From: Acidobacteriaceae bacterium
Lineage (GTDB): Bacteria > Acidobacteriota > Terriglobia > Terriglobales > Acidobacteriaceae
NCBI GenBank assembly: GCA_003151335.1
Contig: PLXE01000102.1
Location: 1-64,000, forward strand
Reading direction: 5' to 3'
Length of the DNA: 64,000 nt
The notes below the pieces were generated by a model that worked only from the letters and a program-made list of their open reading frames with translations, searched no databases and was not told the DNA's origin. Numbering within the stretch: position 1 is the first letter of the stretch; each line of letters opens with the position of its first letter. Positions 38,076-48,451 of this stretch are shown here, piece after piece. The position numbers were made by a program, and so were the translations under genes.

Positions 38076-39782
38076 CTACCTCGTTTCCACCGCTGCGCGG
38101 TCACGATCGCCAGCCACGGCTGGATTCTGGCTGTCCACCGGCAGCTCAATTCGGAATGTGGTCCCTTGTCCCACGACGGAGTTCACTGCGATCTGCCCGC
38201 CATGGCGTTCCACGATGTTCTGGCTGATGGCCAGGCCGAGCCCCGAGCCGCCGGATTCCTTGGTGGTGTAGAAGGGCTCGAAGATGTGGGGGAGATGCTC
38301 GGCGGGAATCCCGATGCCGTCGTCACGAATGACCAGTTCGATCCACTCCGCGCTGGCCTGGGTGCTGATCCACAGATTGCCTTCCTGGGGCATGGCGTCG
38401 ATGGCATTGATCACCATGGCCAGCACCACCTGCTCGATCAGCGCGGGATCGCAATGCGCCATGGGCAAGTCGCCGGCGAGATCGAGGTTGAGCTGGATGC
38501 CGGCCATTTCCATCTTGTGCTGCACCAGGCGCAGGCAACGGTCGATGACCTGGTTCAGATCGCACCAGGCCAGATTCATGGGCGAGACCCGCGAGAAACT
38601 CAGCAGGTTCTTCACCAACTCGCCGCAGCGCTTGCTCTCGCTGGCCACCAGATCGAGCGATCCCTTCATCTCTTCTTTCTTGGGCGAGCTGGCGGCGTTT
38701 TTGTCGATCCAGCGCTTGACCAGCTTCGAATAGGTCAGGATGCCGGAGAGCGGATTGTTGATTTCGTGCGCCACCACCGCCGCCATCTTGCCGATGGTGG
38801 CCATCTTCTCCACGTGCAACATGCGCTGGTGCGCCTGTTTCAACTCGCGGGTCTTCTCCTCGACGCGCTCTTCCAGGGTGTGGGCCCAAGCCGTGATTTC
38901 CGCCTGCGCCACCTGCAAACGGTTGCTCATCTGGTTAAACGATTGCGCCAGTTCGCCCACCTCATCCTGGGAGTGGACGGGAATCTGATAGCCCAGTTCG
39001 CCGGTCGCCACGCGGTCGGTGCCGGTCTTCAATTCGCGCAGCGGGTTGCGGACCACGATCCACACGAACAGTCCGCTGAGGAAGACCACCGCAAGCAGTG
39101 CGACCCCGGTCCCGGCGAGCATCTCTCTCCGCTCCCGGCGCAGGTTTTCATCCACCTTGGCGAGGGAAAGATTGGTGTCGAGCACGCCCAGAATCCGCGT
39201 ACTTGCGGGATGCGCGTGGCAGGCGGCATTGGAGCAGGCGGGCTGGTTCTCGATCGGGGTGATCACTCCCAGCACGCGAGTGTTGGCTGCGCGATAGACG
39301 CGAAACCGGTCGGAGCGGTCCAGGTGGCTGAGGGGCTGCGATTGCGTGTGGCAGCCATAGCAGGCTTCGCCGCCCTTATCCACCATGGTGCCGACCTCGG
39401 GTGGGGCCGTCGAATAGCTGATCACGCCTTGCGGATTCAAGATGCGCACCCGCACCACGCCAGGCTGGTCGGCCATGTTCAGCATCATCTCGTACAGGCC
39501 ACTGCGATCGTTGTTCAGCATGTAATGCGAAGCGCTGCGGCGGAGCACCTCGCTCTGCTGCTCGGCGCTGACCAGCGCCGCGGCTTCCAGATGCTTGCGA
39601 TGCAGTTGCGTGCTGAAATATCCCAGCAAGGCGAAGATGATGATCATGACCACAAAAATGGAGACCATCAGCTTGGCGCTTACGCTGTGTCCCAGCCGTT
39701 GCAGCCAGAAGGGACGTGCCGAGACTGGGCTCTCCCCGGTGGTTTCGGGTGAGGGCCGGCCCGAGTTGTCAGTCTCCAGCAT
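38076..39782 (-). CDS. Membrane sensor histidine kinase with periplasmic c-type haem motifs
   Basis: 568 aa from the ATG at 39782, which overlaps the end of the NrfD-like gene by 14 bases. Two membrane helices (about 37-55 and 221-245) frame a periplasmic domain with CYGCH (about 140-144) and CSNAACH (about 182-188). These are a CxxCH and a CX4CH haem attachment motif, so this is likely a redox or gas sensor carrying two haems. HAMP (VVRNPLRELKTGTDRVATGE), a coiled coil, HisKA (AHEINNPLSG), and HATPase (NAIDAM, RDDGIGIP, FEPFYTTK, SGLGLA) follow. Partner: the NtrC-type regulator directly downstream. It probably reads the redox state of the electron-transfer genes encoded upstream in the same operon. 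Confidence 0.9.
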   Translation of the reverse strand: MLETDNSGRPSPETTGESPVSARPFWLQRLGHSVSAKLMVSIFVVMIIIFALLGYFSTQLHRKHLEAAALVSAEQQSEVLRRSASHYMLNNDRSGLYEMMLNMADQPGVVRVRILNPQGVISYSTAPPEVGTMVDKGGEACYGCHTQSQPLSHLDRSDRFRVYRAANTRVLGVITPIENQPACSNAACHAHPASTRILGVLDTNLSLAKVDENLRRERREMLAGTGVALLAVVFLSGLFVWIVVRNPLRELKTGTDRVATGELGYQIPVHSQDEVGELAQSFNQMSNRLQVAQAEITAWAHTLEERVEEKTRELKQAHQRMLHVEKMATIGKMAAVVAHEINNPLSGILTYSKLVKRWIDKNAASSPKKEEMKGSLDLVASESKRCGELVKNLLSFSRVSPMNLAWCDLNQVIDRCLRLVQHKMEMAGIQLNLDLAGDLPMAHCDPALIEQVVLAMVINAIDAMPQEGNLWISTQASAEWIELVIRDDGIGIPAEHLPHIFEPFYTTKESGGSGLGLAISQNIVERHGGQIAVNSVVGQGTTFRIELPVDSQNPAVAGDRDRAAVETR

Positions 39783-40956
39783 GGACGGGCACCGCAACTT
39801 CTGCGAACCCGGCTTCGGGTTCGTGGAGTGCCGGGATATGGACTTTCTCTTCGGGGAAGATCGGCAGGTACTTCGCTGCCAGGCCGAAGATGGCAAAACC
39901 GAGTGCCACAAACATCGCGGTGATTACTACCTCGGTCCACCTGGGGGCGTAACGGCCGCCGACGGCGGTCTCGACTCCGGTGATGGTCACGTTCAGACGA
40001 TTGGTGACAAATCCGAGCAGGGTCAGCACCGCCGCCAGGTACAGGCCTTGCGCGCTTTCCCGGACCTTGGGTATCAGCAGAAGTCCCAGCGGCGCGACCA
40101 GCGAGAGCAGCATTTCCAGCAGGAAGAAGCGCTGTTCGTATCCCGATACCAGGACCAGTTTGAGGACGCCGCGATGATACAAATCTTCGAAGCGCAGGAT
40201 GCCGTAGAGCGCCAGCACCACCACCAGCACCCGTCCCAAGTCGCGCAGGATGGGCAGCTCCAACTCACGGCCAAAGTACTTGGAACTCATCGAGGATTCG
40301 AAGATCGTCATGGCCAATCCAACTGCAATCGCCGACAAAAAGAAGAAGACCGGCAGCAGCGGGCTCCACCAGAACGGGTGCAGCTTGTTGGGCATGATCA
40401 GATACAGTGTCCCCAGCGACGACTGGTGCAGCGTCGAGAGCAGCACGCCGAGAATCACGAACACCACCATGACGCTGCGAATGACCCTCAGCGCTCGCTT
40501 CAGTTGGAAGTGCTCCAGCACAATGGGCGAGAACTCCAGGGCCAGCACGGTGGTGTACAACATCACGCACCATGCCACCTCAAACATCACCGAATGAGGA
40601 TTGCGCATGACCAGCGGATGCCAGATGTTCCAGGGCAGTCCCAGGTCGTACATCAGCGCGGCACAAACCAGCAGGTAGCCCAGGAAGGCGGTAAGGATCG
40701 TGGGCCTTACGATGGAATGGAACCGTTTGATGTTGAAGATCTCGACCGCCGCGGTCAGCGTGAAACCGCCCGCCGCCAGCATGACACCGCACATCACATC
40801 GAAGCCGATCCATAGCCCCCAGGGAAACTGATCGCTCAGGTTCGTGGATGCGCCCAGCCCGCGGAAGAAGCGGAGGAATGTGCAGTACACGCCGGCCGCC
40901 ATGATGAAAAGAAAGATCGCCTTCCAGAAGGTGAAGCGGATTCTTGGGACCGTCAT
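39769..40956 (-). CDS. NrfD/HybB-type integral membrane quinone oxidoreductase subunit
   Basis: 395 aa with about ten membrane helices and no signal peptide. It starts MTVPRIRFTFWKAIF and has the family helix FPWGLWIGFDVMCGVMLAAG. It resembles HybB, the quinone-reacting subunit of membrane hydrogenase and related complexes that move electrons between quinones and an iron-sulfur partner. It overlaps the ferredoxin gene by 4 bases and the kinase gene by 14. No hydrogenase or molybdopterin catalytic subunit is present, so the complex probably links quinol to the adjacent cytochrome c or to a distant enzyme. Confidence 0.85.
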   Translation of the reverse strand: MTVPRIRFTFWKAIFLFIMAAGVYCTFLRFFRGLGASTNLSDQFPWGLWIGFDVMCGVMLAAGGFTLTAAVEIFNIKRFHSIVRPTILTAFLGYLLVCAALMYDLGLPWNIWHPLVMRNPHSVMFEVAWCVMLYTTVLALEFSPIVLEHFQLKRALRVIRSVMVVFVILGVLLSTLHQSSLGTLYLIMPNKLHPFWWSPLLPVFFFLSAIAVGLAMTIFESSMSSKYFGRELELPILRDLGRVLVVVLALYGILRFEDLYHRGVLKLVLVSGYEQRFFLLEMLLSLVAPLGLLLIPKVRESAQGLYLAAVLTLLGFVTNRLNVTITGVETAVGGRYAPRWTEVVITAMFVALGFAIFGLAAKYLPIFPEEKVHIPALHEPEAGFAEVAVPVHAGD

Positions 40957-41720
40957 CGCACACCGCCTTTCTGTTCTTTCTCCTTGGCCTCGGCTTCGGC
41001 AACATCTTCCCGGCGATGGGTGATCCAGTAAATGCCGCCCAGCATGGTGCCGAACAGGGGAACGAAGTCAGGAATGCGCGACAGCACCTGGTAGGTGTAC
41101 ATGGGGAGCGCCCGTTCCGTCAGGTCGGTGCGGAAACCGAAAAGGTTAAACGGGACGGAAGACAGCAGCATCACCGAGGTGCCCCCGACTTCGGTCTCAC
41201 CAAAGATGTGCGGCAAATATTTGCCGGGATTGTCGTGGATGCGTTTCCTGGCTTCTTCCAGCAGTTGGTCGCGCTCGCCGAACTGGGTGGCGCCGGTGGG
41301 ACAGATTTCCGCGCAAGCTGTCTGTTTTCCTTGGGCGACGCGCTTGCTGCACATGACGCACTTGCGCACACCGGGCACCGCTTTCTCCCATTCGTACTTG
41401 GGCACGCCGAAGGGACAGGCCGCCATGCAATAACGGCATCCCATGCAACGGCTCTTGTCGTAAGTGACGGGCCCGAGAGCGGTTTTCTTCAGCGCGCCTA
41501 CTGGACAGACCGAGGCGCAAGCCGGGTCGTCGCAGTTCATGCACAACTTGCGCATGAACTTATCGTCCTTGATCAGGATGGCGGTGTACTTGTGCGCCGA
41601 TGTGATCTGCTGGTCGGCGATGCGGTCGTCGTATGGCAGGCCGTTTTCGGTGGCGCAGCCCTGCTCACACTGCTTGCAGCCGATGCACAAGGTCGCATCG
41701 TAAAGGATTCCTTTGCTCAT
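40953..41720 (-). CDS. HybA/NrfC-like ferredoxin with four [4Fe-4S] clusters
   Basis: 255 aa from the ATG at 41720 (MSKGILYDATLC), with GGAG 9 bases upstream. Cysteine sets are CIGCKQCEQGC, CMNCDDPACASVC, CMGCRYCMAACPFG and CVMCSK/CAEICP, the standard four-cluster pattern of HybA, NrfC and DmsB. A Tat signal, usual for HybA, is absent. Near the C-terminus a hydrophobic segment (VPLFGTMLGGIYWI) may anchor it. It is translationally coupled to the NrfD/HybB subunit and should pass electrons to it. The missing export signal raises the question of which side of the membrane it works on. Confidence 0.9.
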   Translation of the reverse strand: MSKGILYDATLCIGCKQCEQGCATENGLPYDDRIADQQITSAHKYTAILIKDDKFMRKLCMNCDDPACASVCPVGALKKTALGPVTYDKSRCMGCRYCMAACPFGVPKYEWEKAVPGVRKCVMCSKRVAQGKQTACAEICPTGATQFGERDQLLEEARKRIHDNPGKYLPHIFGETEVGGTSVMLLSSVPFNLFGFRTDLTERALPMYTYQVLSRIPDFVPLFGTMLGGIYWITHRREDVAEAEAKEKEQKGGVR

Positions 41721-41883
41721 GCTTTTCTCCACATCGCCCTGGCGGCCCGGTCGGACCTCGGCAGGTGGAAGCGGCGCCAAAGCGAGGGCGCCGTCGGGCG
41801 ACTTCGGAACTTCGGGGATTTCCCGCTCCAGACCGGCTTACAACCTGGAGCCGGCTTGGAGAGGAAGCCAGCGTGAAGCGGGC

Positions 41884-42207
41884 CTACTTCAGGCTCTTCA
41901 CGTAAGTAGCCAGCTTGGCAGCGTCAGCCGGGCTGACGCCCTTGTTGGCAAAAGCGTGCATGGCCTTCTTCTGCGGCCCGCCATTCTCAATGTAGTCAAC
42001 CAGATCGGCGTTCGACGCCTTCTGCACGGTGGCCGACGAAAACTCCGGAGCTCCCATCTTCTTGCCGGCGGCGGTGCCCTTTCCATCCGCGCCATGGCAG
42101 CTCGAGCACTTTGCTTTGTAAAGGTCTTCCTGCGCCCACGACAGGCTGGGAAGGATCAGGAACAGCGCGAAAGCGGTAAGTAGAACAGCTAAGATGACCT
42201 TCTTCAT
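41884..42207 (-). CDS. Periplasmic monohaem cytochrome c (class I)
   Basis: 107 aa from the ATG at 42207, with GGAG upstream. It has a signal peptide (KKVILAVLLTAFALFLILPSLSWA), then the haem site CSSCH with downstream ADGKGTAAGKKMG and a C-terminal helix (DAAKLATYVKSLK). Met residues (KKMGAP, KKAMHAF) can supply the sixth ligand. It is the leading gene of the redox operon: cytochrome, ferredoxin, NrfD/HybB, haem-sensor kinase, regulator. It is a likely electron partner of the membrane complex. Confidence 0.9.
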   Translation of the reverse strand: MKKVILAVLLTAFALFLILPSLSWAQEDLYKAKCSSCHGADGKGTAAGKKMGAPEFSSATVQKASNADLVDYIENGGPQKKAMHAFANKGVSPADAAKLATYVKSLK

Positions 42208-42546
42208 GACTTCTCCGCGTAAAAGATTATGAATACTGGGTCTTGTTTGGCCCTCTGTCAGACCCGCACCCATGAAACCGCCATGAGTACGATTTCAGTG
42301 TGGGACATCGGCTTAGGGGGATGCTGTGATGGGAGTCACACGGCGACGTGATGGGTTTCGCCGCAGTTCGGACGAGCGTTCGAACGCGGCTGTGGCGGTT
42401 TGCCACAGCTACTGGCAAAAAGTACTGCAGGGAGGTGCGAACAATCTCCGCAGCCACCCGCTCGCTACGATGATTTTCTCTGCGGCCAGGCCAGAATACG
42501 TGGCGATTCTCAGCTACGTGGCTGTCGCTGGTGCGGATGTCAGGAG
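42208..42546. other. Upstream region of the cytochrome operon
   Basis: 339 bases. No gene is evident on either strand; open frames here lack a start site and protein character. The two palindromes at 42376-42409 are listed separately. No good sigma-54 promoter was seen. Confidence 0.4.
42376..42409. promoter_or_regulatory. Twin palindromes upstream of the cytochrome/HybAB operon
   Basis: GCGTTCGAACGC (42376-42387) is a perfect 12-bp palindrome. One base later is a perfect 8-bp inverted repeat GCTGTGGC-GGTTT-GCCACAGC (42389-42409). Adjacent dyads 170-200 bp before the cytochrome c start are what an activator such as the NtrC-type regulator would use. The second could instead be a terminator for the small gene upstream, but it lacks a T-run. 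Confidence 0.45.
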
Positions 42547-42723
42547 CTAGTCCCCGCCTGCCGTAGGCGCCAGGGCTGGCGCGCTGGATGGTTTCTTCTG
42601 GGTCCGGTCGGGATGAAATAAGTTCAATAATCCGCAAATCACCCAATATCCCATCGCAACCCCGAAGGCGAATGCCGCAACGATGGTGAACAGGAGCAGG
42701 GTCGAGAGCAGAAACGTCGTCAT
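42547..42723 (-). CDS. Small single-pass membrane protein
   Basis: 58 aa from the ATG at 42723, with AGAAGAGAA upstream. One long membrane segment (TTFLLSTLLLFTIVAAFAFG, then VAMGYWVICGLLN) is followed by a polar proline/alanine tail. It faces the same way as the cytochrome operon but is 339 bases away. Function unknown. Confidence 0.55.
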   Translation of the reverse strand: MTTFLLSTLLLFTIVAAFAFGVAMGYWVICGLLNLFHPDRTQKKPSSAPALAPTAGGD

Positions 42724-43034
42724 ATCGTTCTCTTCTTTTGATGCGCCGGAATCCGCCGGATGATGCCCAGAATTTCTCCGGGCAGGTTGAGTGCAGGGAC
42801 GCCAAGCAATCATCTACTGTGCTGATGTTACTTTACCTCGCGTTGACGTATCTCGCTGTTGGCAACTAAGATACGTGAGTAGAATTGCGTTTCCCCTCTC
42901 GCGGACTTTCCAGAGCAGTGCATCAGGCTGAAACGGCGGTTCCCGGGTCGTAGCCCGAAGAACGCGACCGTACTTTTCGGCCCTGGATCGAAGCAAGCCG
43001 GACCGCGCTGCGGGAGTCGAGCCAACAGTTATCC

Positions 43035-45845
43035 ATGGGTATCAGCAGCATCACAGTCCGCGGGGCGCGTCAGCATAACCTCAAGAACATCAGCGTCCAG
43101 ATTCCGCGCAACACTCTGACCGTGATTACCGGCCTCAGCGGCTCGGGCAAGTCGTCGCTCGCCTTCGACACCATCTATGCCGAGGGCCAGCGGCGCTACG
43201 TGGAAACGCTGTCGGCTTACGCGCGCCAGTTCCTCGACCAAATGGAGCGGCCCGATGTGGACAGCATTGACGGCTTGAGTCCGTCCATCGCCATCGAGCA
43301 GAAAACGACCAGCCGCAGCCCGCGCTCCACCGTCGGCACCATCACTGAAATCTATGACTATTTGCGCCTGCTCTATTCCTCCATTGGCGCGCCGCATTGT
43401 CCGCAGTGTGGACGCGCCATCTCGCGCCAGTCCGCCGACCAAATTGTGCAACGGGTGATGGACCTGAAGCCCGACGACCGGGTGATGATCATGGCGCCCA
43501 TCGTTCGCGGTCGCAAAGGCGAGTTCAAGAAGGAACTGGACAAGCTGGCCCAGCGGGGCTTCACCCGCGCCCGCATCGACAACGAGCTGCGCAACATTGC
43601 CGATGACGAGATCACGCTGGACAAGCGCAAGAACCACACCGTCGAACTGGTGGTTGACCGGCTGCTGGTGAAGCCGGGAATCGAGCACCGCTTGGCGTCG
43701 TCGGTTGAGTTGGCGATGAAGCTGGCGAATGGATTAGTGCAGGTCGCCGTGGTCGGCGGCGAGGAGCATTTGTACTCGTCCAAGCTGGCTTGTCCGGAAT
43801 GCGGCATCAACGTTCCCGTGCTGGAGCCGCGTTCGTTTTCATTCAACAGCATGTACGGCGCGTGTCCGGAGTGCAACGGCCTGGGCAGCAAGTACGATTT
43901 CGATCCGGCCAAGGTCATTGCAGACTGGTCGAAGCCTCTGCTGGACGGCGCTTTGGGACCCGGCTCGGCGTCGCAACACCTCATCCACATATTGCAGTTG
44001 GCGGCGGAAGCCTATGGATTCAGCCTGACCACGCCGTTCGAGCAACTGCCGCGCAAGACGCAAAACCTGATCCTCTATGGGCCGGAGCAAGCCGAGAAAA
44101 AGAAGGGCGGTTTCCTCGGCGTATTCGCGTATCTGCGGCAGGCAATGGAAGACAGTTCCTCCGAAACCTACCGCGATTGGCTACTGGACCACATGTCCGC
44201 GACCACATGTCCTGCCTGTCACGGCCAGCGGCTGCGGCCCGAGAGCCTGGCGGTGAAGGTGAACGGGATGTCCATTGCCGACTTCACGGCGCTGCCGGTG
44301 TCGCGCGCCGTGGAAGCGGCGGCGCAGATCAAACTCTCCGAGCGCGAGGAGCGCATCGCCGGCCGAATTCGCAAAGAGATTGCCGAGCGACTGGGTTTTC
44401 TCAACGCGGTCGGGCTGGGCTACATCGCGCTCAATCGTTCGGCTGCGACCCTGAGCGGCGGCGAGGGCCAGCGCATTCGCCTGGCCACGCAGATTGGATC
44501 GAAGCTGCGCGGCGTGCTGTATGTGCTGGATGAACCTTCGATCGGACTGCACCATCGCGACAACGACCGTCTGCTGCACGCGCTGGAATCGTTGCGCGAT
44601 CTGGGCAACACCGTGCTGGTGGTCGAGCATGACGAAGACACAATTCGGCGCGCCGATTACGTCATCGATCTCGGGCCGGGCGCTGGCCGTCACGGTGGAG
44701 AAGTAGTGGCCAGCGGCACTCCCGCGCAGATTGAGGAGACGCCGGGTTCGCTGACCGGACAGTACATTTCCGGGCAGAAGCAAATCAGTTATCGTTACGC
44801 GCGACGGCAGCCCGCCGCGGCGGGCAAGGCCATCACCATTCTCGGCGCGCGCGCGAACAACCTGAAGAATCTCGACATCAGTTTTCCGCTGGGCGTCATG
44901 ACAGTGGTGACGGGCGTATCGGGTTCGGGCAAATCAACCCTGATTAATGACATTCTTTACCGCGTGCTGGCCAAGTCGCTGTACGGTTCGCGCGAGGAGG
45001 CCGGTGCCCACAAGGCCATCGCCGGAACCGAATTCATCGACAAAGTCATCCGCATCGACCAATCGCCCATTGGCCGCACGCCGCGCTCGAATCCCGCGAC
45101 CTACACCGGCGTCTTCACCCTGATTCGCGATCTTTATGCCATGCTGCCGGAGTCGCGCGAGCGTGGCTACAAGGCCGGACGCTTCTCCTTCAACGTTGCC
45201 GGCGGACGCTGCGAGGCCTGTCAGGGTGACGGGCAGCGCCGCATCGCCATGAACTTTCTGCCCGACGTGTACGTGCTGTGCGAGGTGTGCGGCGGCAAAC
45301 GGTACAATCATGAGACCCTGGCGGTGAAGTACAAGGGTTACTCAATCGCCGATCTGCTGGAGACGCCGGTAGCCGACGCGCTGCCCATCCTGGAGAATAT
45401 CCCGCAGATCAAGCAAAAACTGCAGACGCTGGTGGATGTCGGCCTAGGCTACATTCATCTTGGCCAGTCGGCGGTAACGCTGTCGGGCGGAGAAGCGCAG
45501 CGCATCAAGCTGGCGCGCGAGCTCAGCAAGCGCCAGACCGGCAGGACACTGTATCTTCTGGATGAGCCGACGACCGGGCTGCACTTCGACGATGTCAGCA
45601 AGCTGCTGGAAGTTTTGCACCGGCTGACCGACCTGGGGAACAGCATTGTCATCATCGAGCACAACATGGACGTTATTCGCAACGCCGACTGGATCATCGA
45701 CCTGGGGCCGGAGGGTGGCGAGGACGGCGGACGTTTGGTGGCGCAAGGCACCCCGGAGCAGGTGGCGCGGGTGAAGAAGTCCTACACCGGCCAGACGCTC
45801 GCCAAACTGTTGCCGCGTTCGTCCAATGCGAGGAGCAACGCGTAA
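43035..45845 (+). CDS. uvrA: Excinuclease ABC subunit A
   Basis: 936 aa, normal length. It has two ABC ATPase modules: Walker [10 protein letters not shown] (33-41) and GVSGSGKST (about 632), signature [12 protein letters not shown] and [12 protein letters not shown], and Walker [13 protein letters not shown] and [12 protein letters not shown]. Zinc-finger cysteines are present as CPECG...CPECNG and CEACQGDG...CEVCGG. UvrA is the damage-scanning subunit of nucleotide excision repair and loads UvrB. It is a monocistronic-looking start in front of the CPBP protease gene (3 bases after its stop). I see no obvious LexA-type operator, but the operator sequence in this lineage is uncertain. Confidence 0.98.
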   Translation: MGISSITVRGARQHNLKNISVQIPRNTLTVITGLSGSGKSSLAFDTIYAEGQRRYVETLSAYARQFLDQMERPDVDSIDGLSPSIAIEQKTTSRSPRSTVGTITEIYDYLRLLYSSIGAPHCPQCGRAISRQSADQIVQRVMDLKPDDRVMIMAPIVRGRKGEFKKELDKLAQRGFTRARIDNELRNIADDEITLDKRKNHTVELVVDRLLVKPGIEHRLASSVELAMKLANGLVQVAVVGGEEHLYSSKLACPECGINVPVLEPRSFSFNSMYGACPECNGLGSKYDFDPAKVIADWSKPLLDGALGPGSASQHLIHILQLAAEAYGFSLTTPFEQLPRKTQNLILYGPEQAEKKKGGFLGVFAYLRQAMEDSSSETYRDWLLDHMSATTCPACHGQRLRPESLAVKVNGMSIADFTALPVSRAVEAAAQIKLSEREERIAGRIRKEIAERLGFLNAVGLGYIALNRSAATLSGGEGQRIRLATQIGSKLRGVLYVLDEPSIGLHHRDNDRLLHALESLRDLGNTVLVVEHDEDTIRRADYVIDLGPGAGRHGGEVVASGTPAQIEETPGSLTGQYISGQKQISYRYARRQPAAAGKAITILGARANNLKNLDISFPLGVMTVVTGVSGSGKSTLINDILYRVLAKSLYGSREEAGAHKAIAGTEFIDKVIRIDQSPIGRTPRSNPATYTGVFTLIRDLYAMLPESRERGYKAGRFSFNVAGGRCEACQGDGQRRIAMNFLPDVYVLCEVCGGKRYNHETLAVKYKGYSIADLLETPVADALPILENIPQIKQKLQTLVDVGLGYIHLGQSAVTLSGGEAQRIKLARELSKRQTGRTLYLLDEPTTGLHFDDVSKLLEVLHRLTDLGNSIVIIEHNMDVIRNADWIIDLGPEGGEDGGRLVAQGTPEQVARVKKSYTGQTLAKLLPRSSNARSNA

Positions 45846-45848
45846 ACC

Positions 45849-46718
45849 GTGTTAAACCTGATGCCTGATCCAAGTGAAAATCCGCTCGCCGCAGAAGCAC
45901 CCGCCGATCTGCCGGGCCCGGCCCCAATCGCGCCGCCAGAGCCCGCCGTCGTGCTCGCCGCGCAACCGTCTTTTCTCCCCCGGCCTTTCCCCGCCTGGTC
46001 AGCCTGGGATGTGGTGGCGGTAATGCTGATCACGGCGGTCGTAGTGTTCGGCTTCAGCATAGCTGCACTGTTCATCGCACGTGCCGTCCCTGGATATCGG
46101 CACACACCGATCACCGAACTGGCTACCAACGCGCGCGTGGTGATAGGAGCGCAAGCGGCAGCCTACCCCATCGTCCTTTTGTTTATGTTTGTACGGGTGC
46201 GTTCGCGCAGCCACGAACGCTTCGGGAAAGCGATCCACTGGAATTGGCCCGGAGTTTCCGCGCCCGGATTTTTTGTTATGGGGACGATTGTGGCGGTGGC
46301 CGTCGATGGCGCTTCGCACTTCCTGCCCATCCCGAAGTCGCTGCCCATGGACAAGTACTTCCATGACGCGTCCAGCGCCTACCTCATGGCTGCCTTTGGC
46401 GTGACCCTGGCGCCCTTGCTGGAAGAACTGTTTTTCCGCGGGCTGTTGTATCCGCTGCTGCGGCGGGCGTTTGGCCTTACCATGGCCGTCATCGTGACGG
46501 CCGCCACCTTCGCCGCCATTCACGGGACCCAGTTAGGCTATGCGTGGGCGCCGGTCCTGAGTATCTTCGTGGTCGGCGTGGCGTTCACGGTGGCGCGCGC
46601 GCGCACTAATTCCGTGGCCGCTTCGTTCCTCATGCATTGCGGTTACAACTTCTCGCTGTTTGCGCTGTTGTGGCTGGCCAGCGATCACTACCGCCACCTG
46701 GAAAAAGTGACCGGGTGA
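45849..46718 (+). CDS. CPBP-family intramembrane metalloprotease (CAAX/Abi)
   Basis: 289 aa from GTG 45849; ATG 45861 (MPDPSENP) is an equally good start. After a proline/alanine-rich cytoplasmic lead there are about seven membrane helices. Catalytic motifs are EELFFRG (EExxxR) within APLLEELFFRGLLYPLLRR, FAAIHG with a zinc-ligand His, and the C-terminal LMHCGYN His. The CPBP family processes prenylated proteins in eukaryotes and peptides or bacteriocin-related substrates in bacteria. The substrate here is unknown. It is placed directly after uvrA and before pyrE, probably a loose housekeeping operon. Confidence 0.85.
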   Translation: MLNLMPDPSENPLAAEAPADLPGPAPIAPPEPAVVLAAQPSFLPRPFPAWSAWDVVAVMLITAVVVFGFSIAALFIARAVPGYRHTPITELATNARVVIGAQAAAYPIVLLFMFVRVRSRSHERFGKAIHWNWPGVSAPGFFVMGTIVAVAVDGASHFLPIPKSLPMDKYFHDASSAYLMAAFGVTLAPLLEELFFRGLLYPLLRRAFGLTMAVIVTAATFAAIHGTQLGYAWAPVLSIFVVGVAFTVARARTNSVAASFLMHCGYNFSLFALLWLASDHYRHLEKVTG

Positions 46719-46724
46719 AATGGT

Positions 46725-47327
46725 ATGGTTGACAGGATGGCAAAGGCGCGCGAACAACTGTTGGCCATGCTGGCGGAAAAGTCGTTTCGCCTGGGTGAAT
46801 TCAAGCTCTCCAGCGGCGGGATCAGCGACTACTACATCGATTGCCGTCTTACCACGCTCGATGCCACCGGGGCGCTGCTGACCGGGCAAGCCGTCTTCGA
46901 CGAGATTCGCGCGCGCGGCTGGCGCGCCGATGCGATTGGTGGGCTGACCCTGGGCGCCGACCCGATCGTGGTGGCGACTTCTGTTATCAGCGCACAGGAG
47001 GGAAAGCCCGTGCATGGTTTTCTGGTGCGCAAAGCGGAGAAAGCCCACGGCATGGCCCAGCGCATCGAAGGTTTTCGGCAGAAGCCGGCGCGGGTGGTCA
47101 TCGTGGATGACGTCTGCACCACGGGGGCTTCTACCATCCAGGCCATTGAGGCGGCGCGTGAGTTCGGATTTGAGATCGCCGGCGTGCTTTGCCTGGTGGA
47201 ACGCGAGGAAGCGGGAGGTCGCGCCAACGTCGAGAAAGCTGCTGCCCCGGCGGAGTTCGTCGCGCTGTTCACCGCCAATGACGTTCGTGCCCAACATGTG
47301 AAGGGGGACGTGCCAACAACGACATGA
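46725..47327 (+). CDS. pyrE: Orotate phosphoribosyltransferase
   Basis: 200 aa. The PRPP-binding motif [14 protein letters not shown] (about 124-137) and the orotate-site loops ([37 protein letters not shown]) are all present. It converts orotate and PRPP to OMP in pyrimidine synthesis. The start is ATG 46725, with another ATG at 46737. It overlaps mtnA by 4 bases. Confidence 0.95.
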   Translation: MVDRMAKAREQLLAMLAEKSFRLGEFKLSSGGISDYYIDCRLTTLDATGALLTGQAVFDEIRARGWRADAIGGLTLGADPIVVATSVISAQEGKPVHGFLVRKAEKAHGMAQRIEGFRQKPARVVIVDDVCTTGASTIQAIEAAREFGFEIAGVLCLVEREEAGGRANVEKAAAPAEFVALFTANDVRAQHVKGDVPTTT

Positions 47328-48373
47328 TCAAGACCCTGGAGTGGACCGACGCGGGTGTGCGCTTGATTGACCAGACCAAGCTGCCCACGGAAGAGACCTA
47401 CGTCACCTGCACCAGCTACGAAGAAGTTGCCAACGCCATCCGCACCATGATCGTGCGTGGCGCGCCGGCCATTGGTGTGACCGCGGCCATGGGAGTTGCG
47501 CTGGGCGTTCGCGATTCGCAGGCCACGGACCATGCCGAACTGAAGCGCGACTTCGACCGGATCTGCGAGGTCCTGGCTGCGGCTCGCCCGACCGCGGTCA
47601 ATCTCTTCTGGGCGATTCGCCGCATGCGCAACAAATTTGAACAGGTCAGCTCCCAGCCTATTGCGCGGATTCAACAGGAACTGGTGACCGAGGCGCAGCG
47701 CATGCTGGTGGAAGATATTGCGGCCAACGAAGCCATGGGCAAGCACGGTGCCGTGCTGATGCCTTCCAGCGGCGGAGTGTTGACCCACTGCAACGCGGGC
47801 GCGCTGGCAACCTGCGGTTATGGCACGGCGCTGGGCGTGATTCGCGCGGCGGTGGATTCGGGCAAGAAGCTGCACGTTTTTGCCGACGAAACCCGCCCGT
47901 TTCTGCAAGGCTCACGTCTGACAGCGTGGGAGTTGATGAAGGACCACATTCCGACCACGCTGATCTCCGACAACATGGCCGGCGCCATGATGCAGCAGGG
48001 AAAAATCGATGCGGTGATTGTGGGCGCCGATCGTATCGCCGCCAATGGCGATGTGGCCAACAAGATTGGGACCTACACGGTCGCAGTGTTGGCGAAGGCG
48101 CATGGGATCCCGTTCTACGTCGCGGCCCCGCTTTCCACGGTGGATCTGGAAACGCCCGATGGCAACCGCATTCCCATTGAGCAACGTTCCTCCAGGGAAG
48201 TGACGCACCTGGCCGGCAAGCAGATAGCGCCCGACGGCGTAGCGGTTGAGAATCCGGCGTTCGATGTCACCCCAAATGCCTACGTCACCGCGATCATCAC
48301 GGAATGCGGTGTTGCGCGACAGCCTTATGCAGAGTCGCTGCGCGAACTCTCCGCCGTGGGCGTCACGACGTAG
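47324..48373 (+). CDS. mtnA: Methylthioribose-1-phosphate isomerase
   Basis: 349 aa, standard length. Motifs: [41 protein letters not shown] with the catalytic Cys, [16 protein letters not shown] and [20 protein letters not shown] with the catalytic Asp. It isomerises 5-methylthioribose-1-phosphate in the methionine salvage pathway. It is coupled to pyrE by an ATGA overlap; both use phosphoribosyl-type chemistry, but the pairing is probably historical. Confidence 0.95.
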   Translation: MIKTLEWTDAGVRLIDQTKLPTEETYVTCTSYEEVANAIRTMIVRGAPAIGVTAAMGVALGVRDSQATDHAELKRDFDRICEVLAAARPTAVNLFWAIRRMRNKFEQVSSQPIARIQQELVTEAQRMLVEDIAANEAMGKHGAVLMPSSGGVLTHCNAGALATCGYGTALGVIRAAVDSGKKLHVFADETRPFLQGSRLTAWELMKDHIPTTLISDNMAGAMMQQGKIDAVIVGADRIAANGDVANKIGTYTVAVLAKAHGIPFYVAAPLSTVDLETPDGNRIPIEQRSSREVTHLAGKQIAPDGVAVENPAFDVTPNAYVTAIITECGVARQPYAESLRELSAVGVTT

Positions 48374-48394
48374 GGCGAAGACCCATCATCAGCC

Positions 48395-48425
48395 GAAATA
48401 CAAAGAGCGCCCGGCGGGACGCTCT
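48395..48425 (-). terminator. Rho-independent terminator of the STN-domain gene
   Basis: On the minus strand the stem AGAGCG-TCCC/GGG-CGCTCT is followed by TTTGTATTT. It lies 27 bases past the stop of the gene ending at 48452. The hairpin can also serve the convergent mtnA transcript, although that side has no T-run. Confidence 0.6.
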
Positions 48426-48451
48426 TCGTGCATTGATCTACGCCATCGTCA

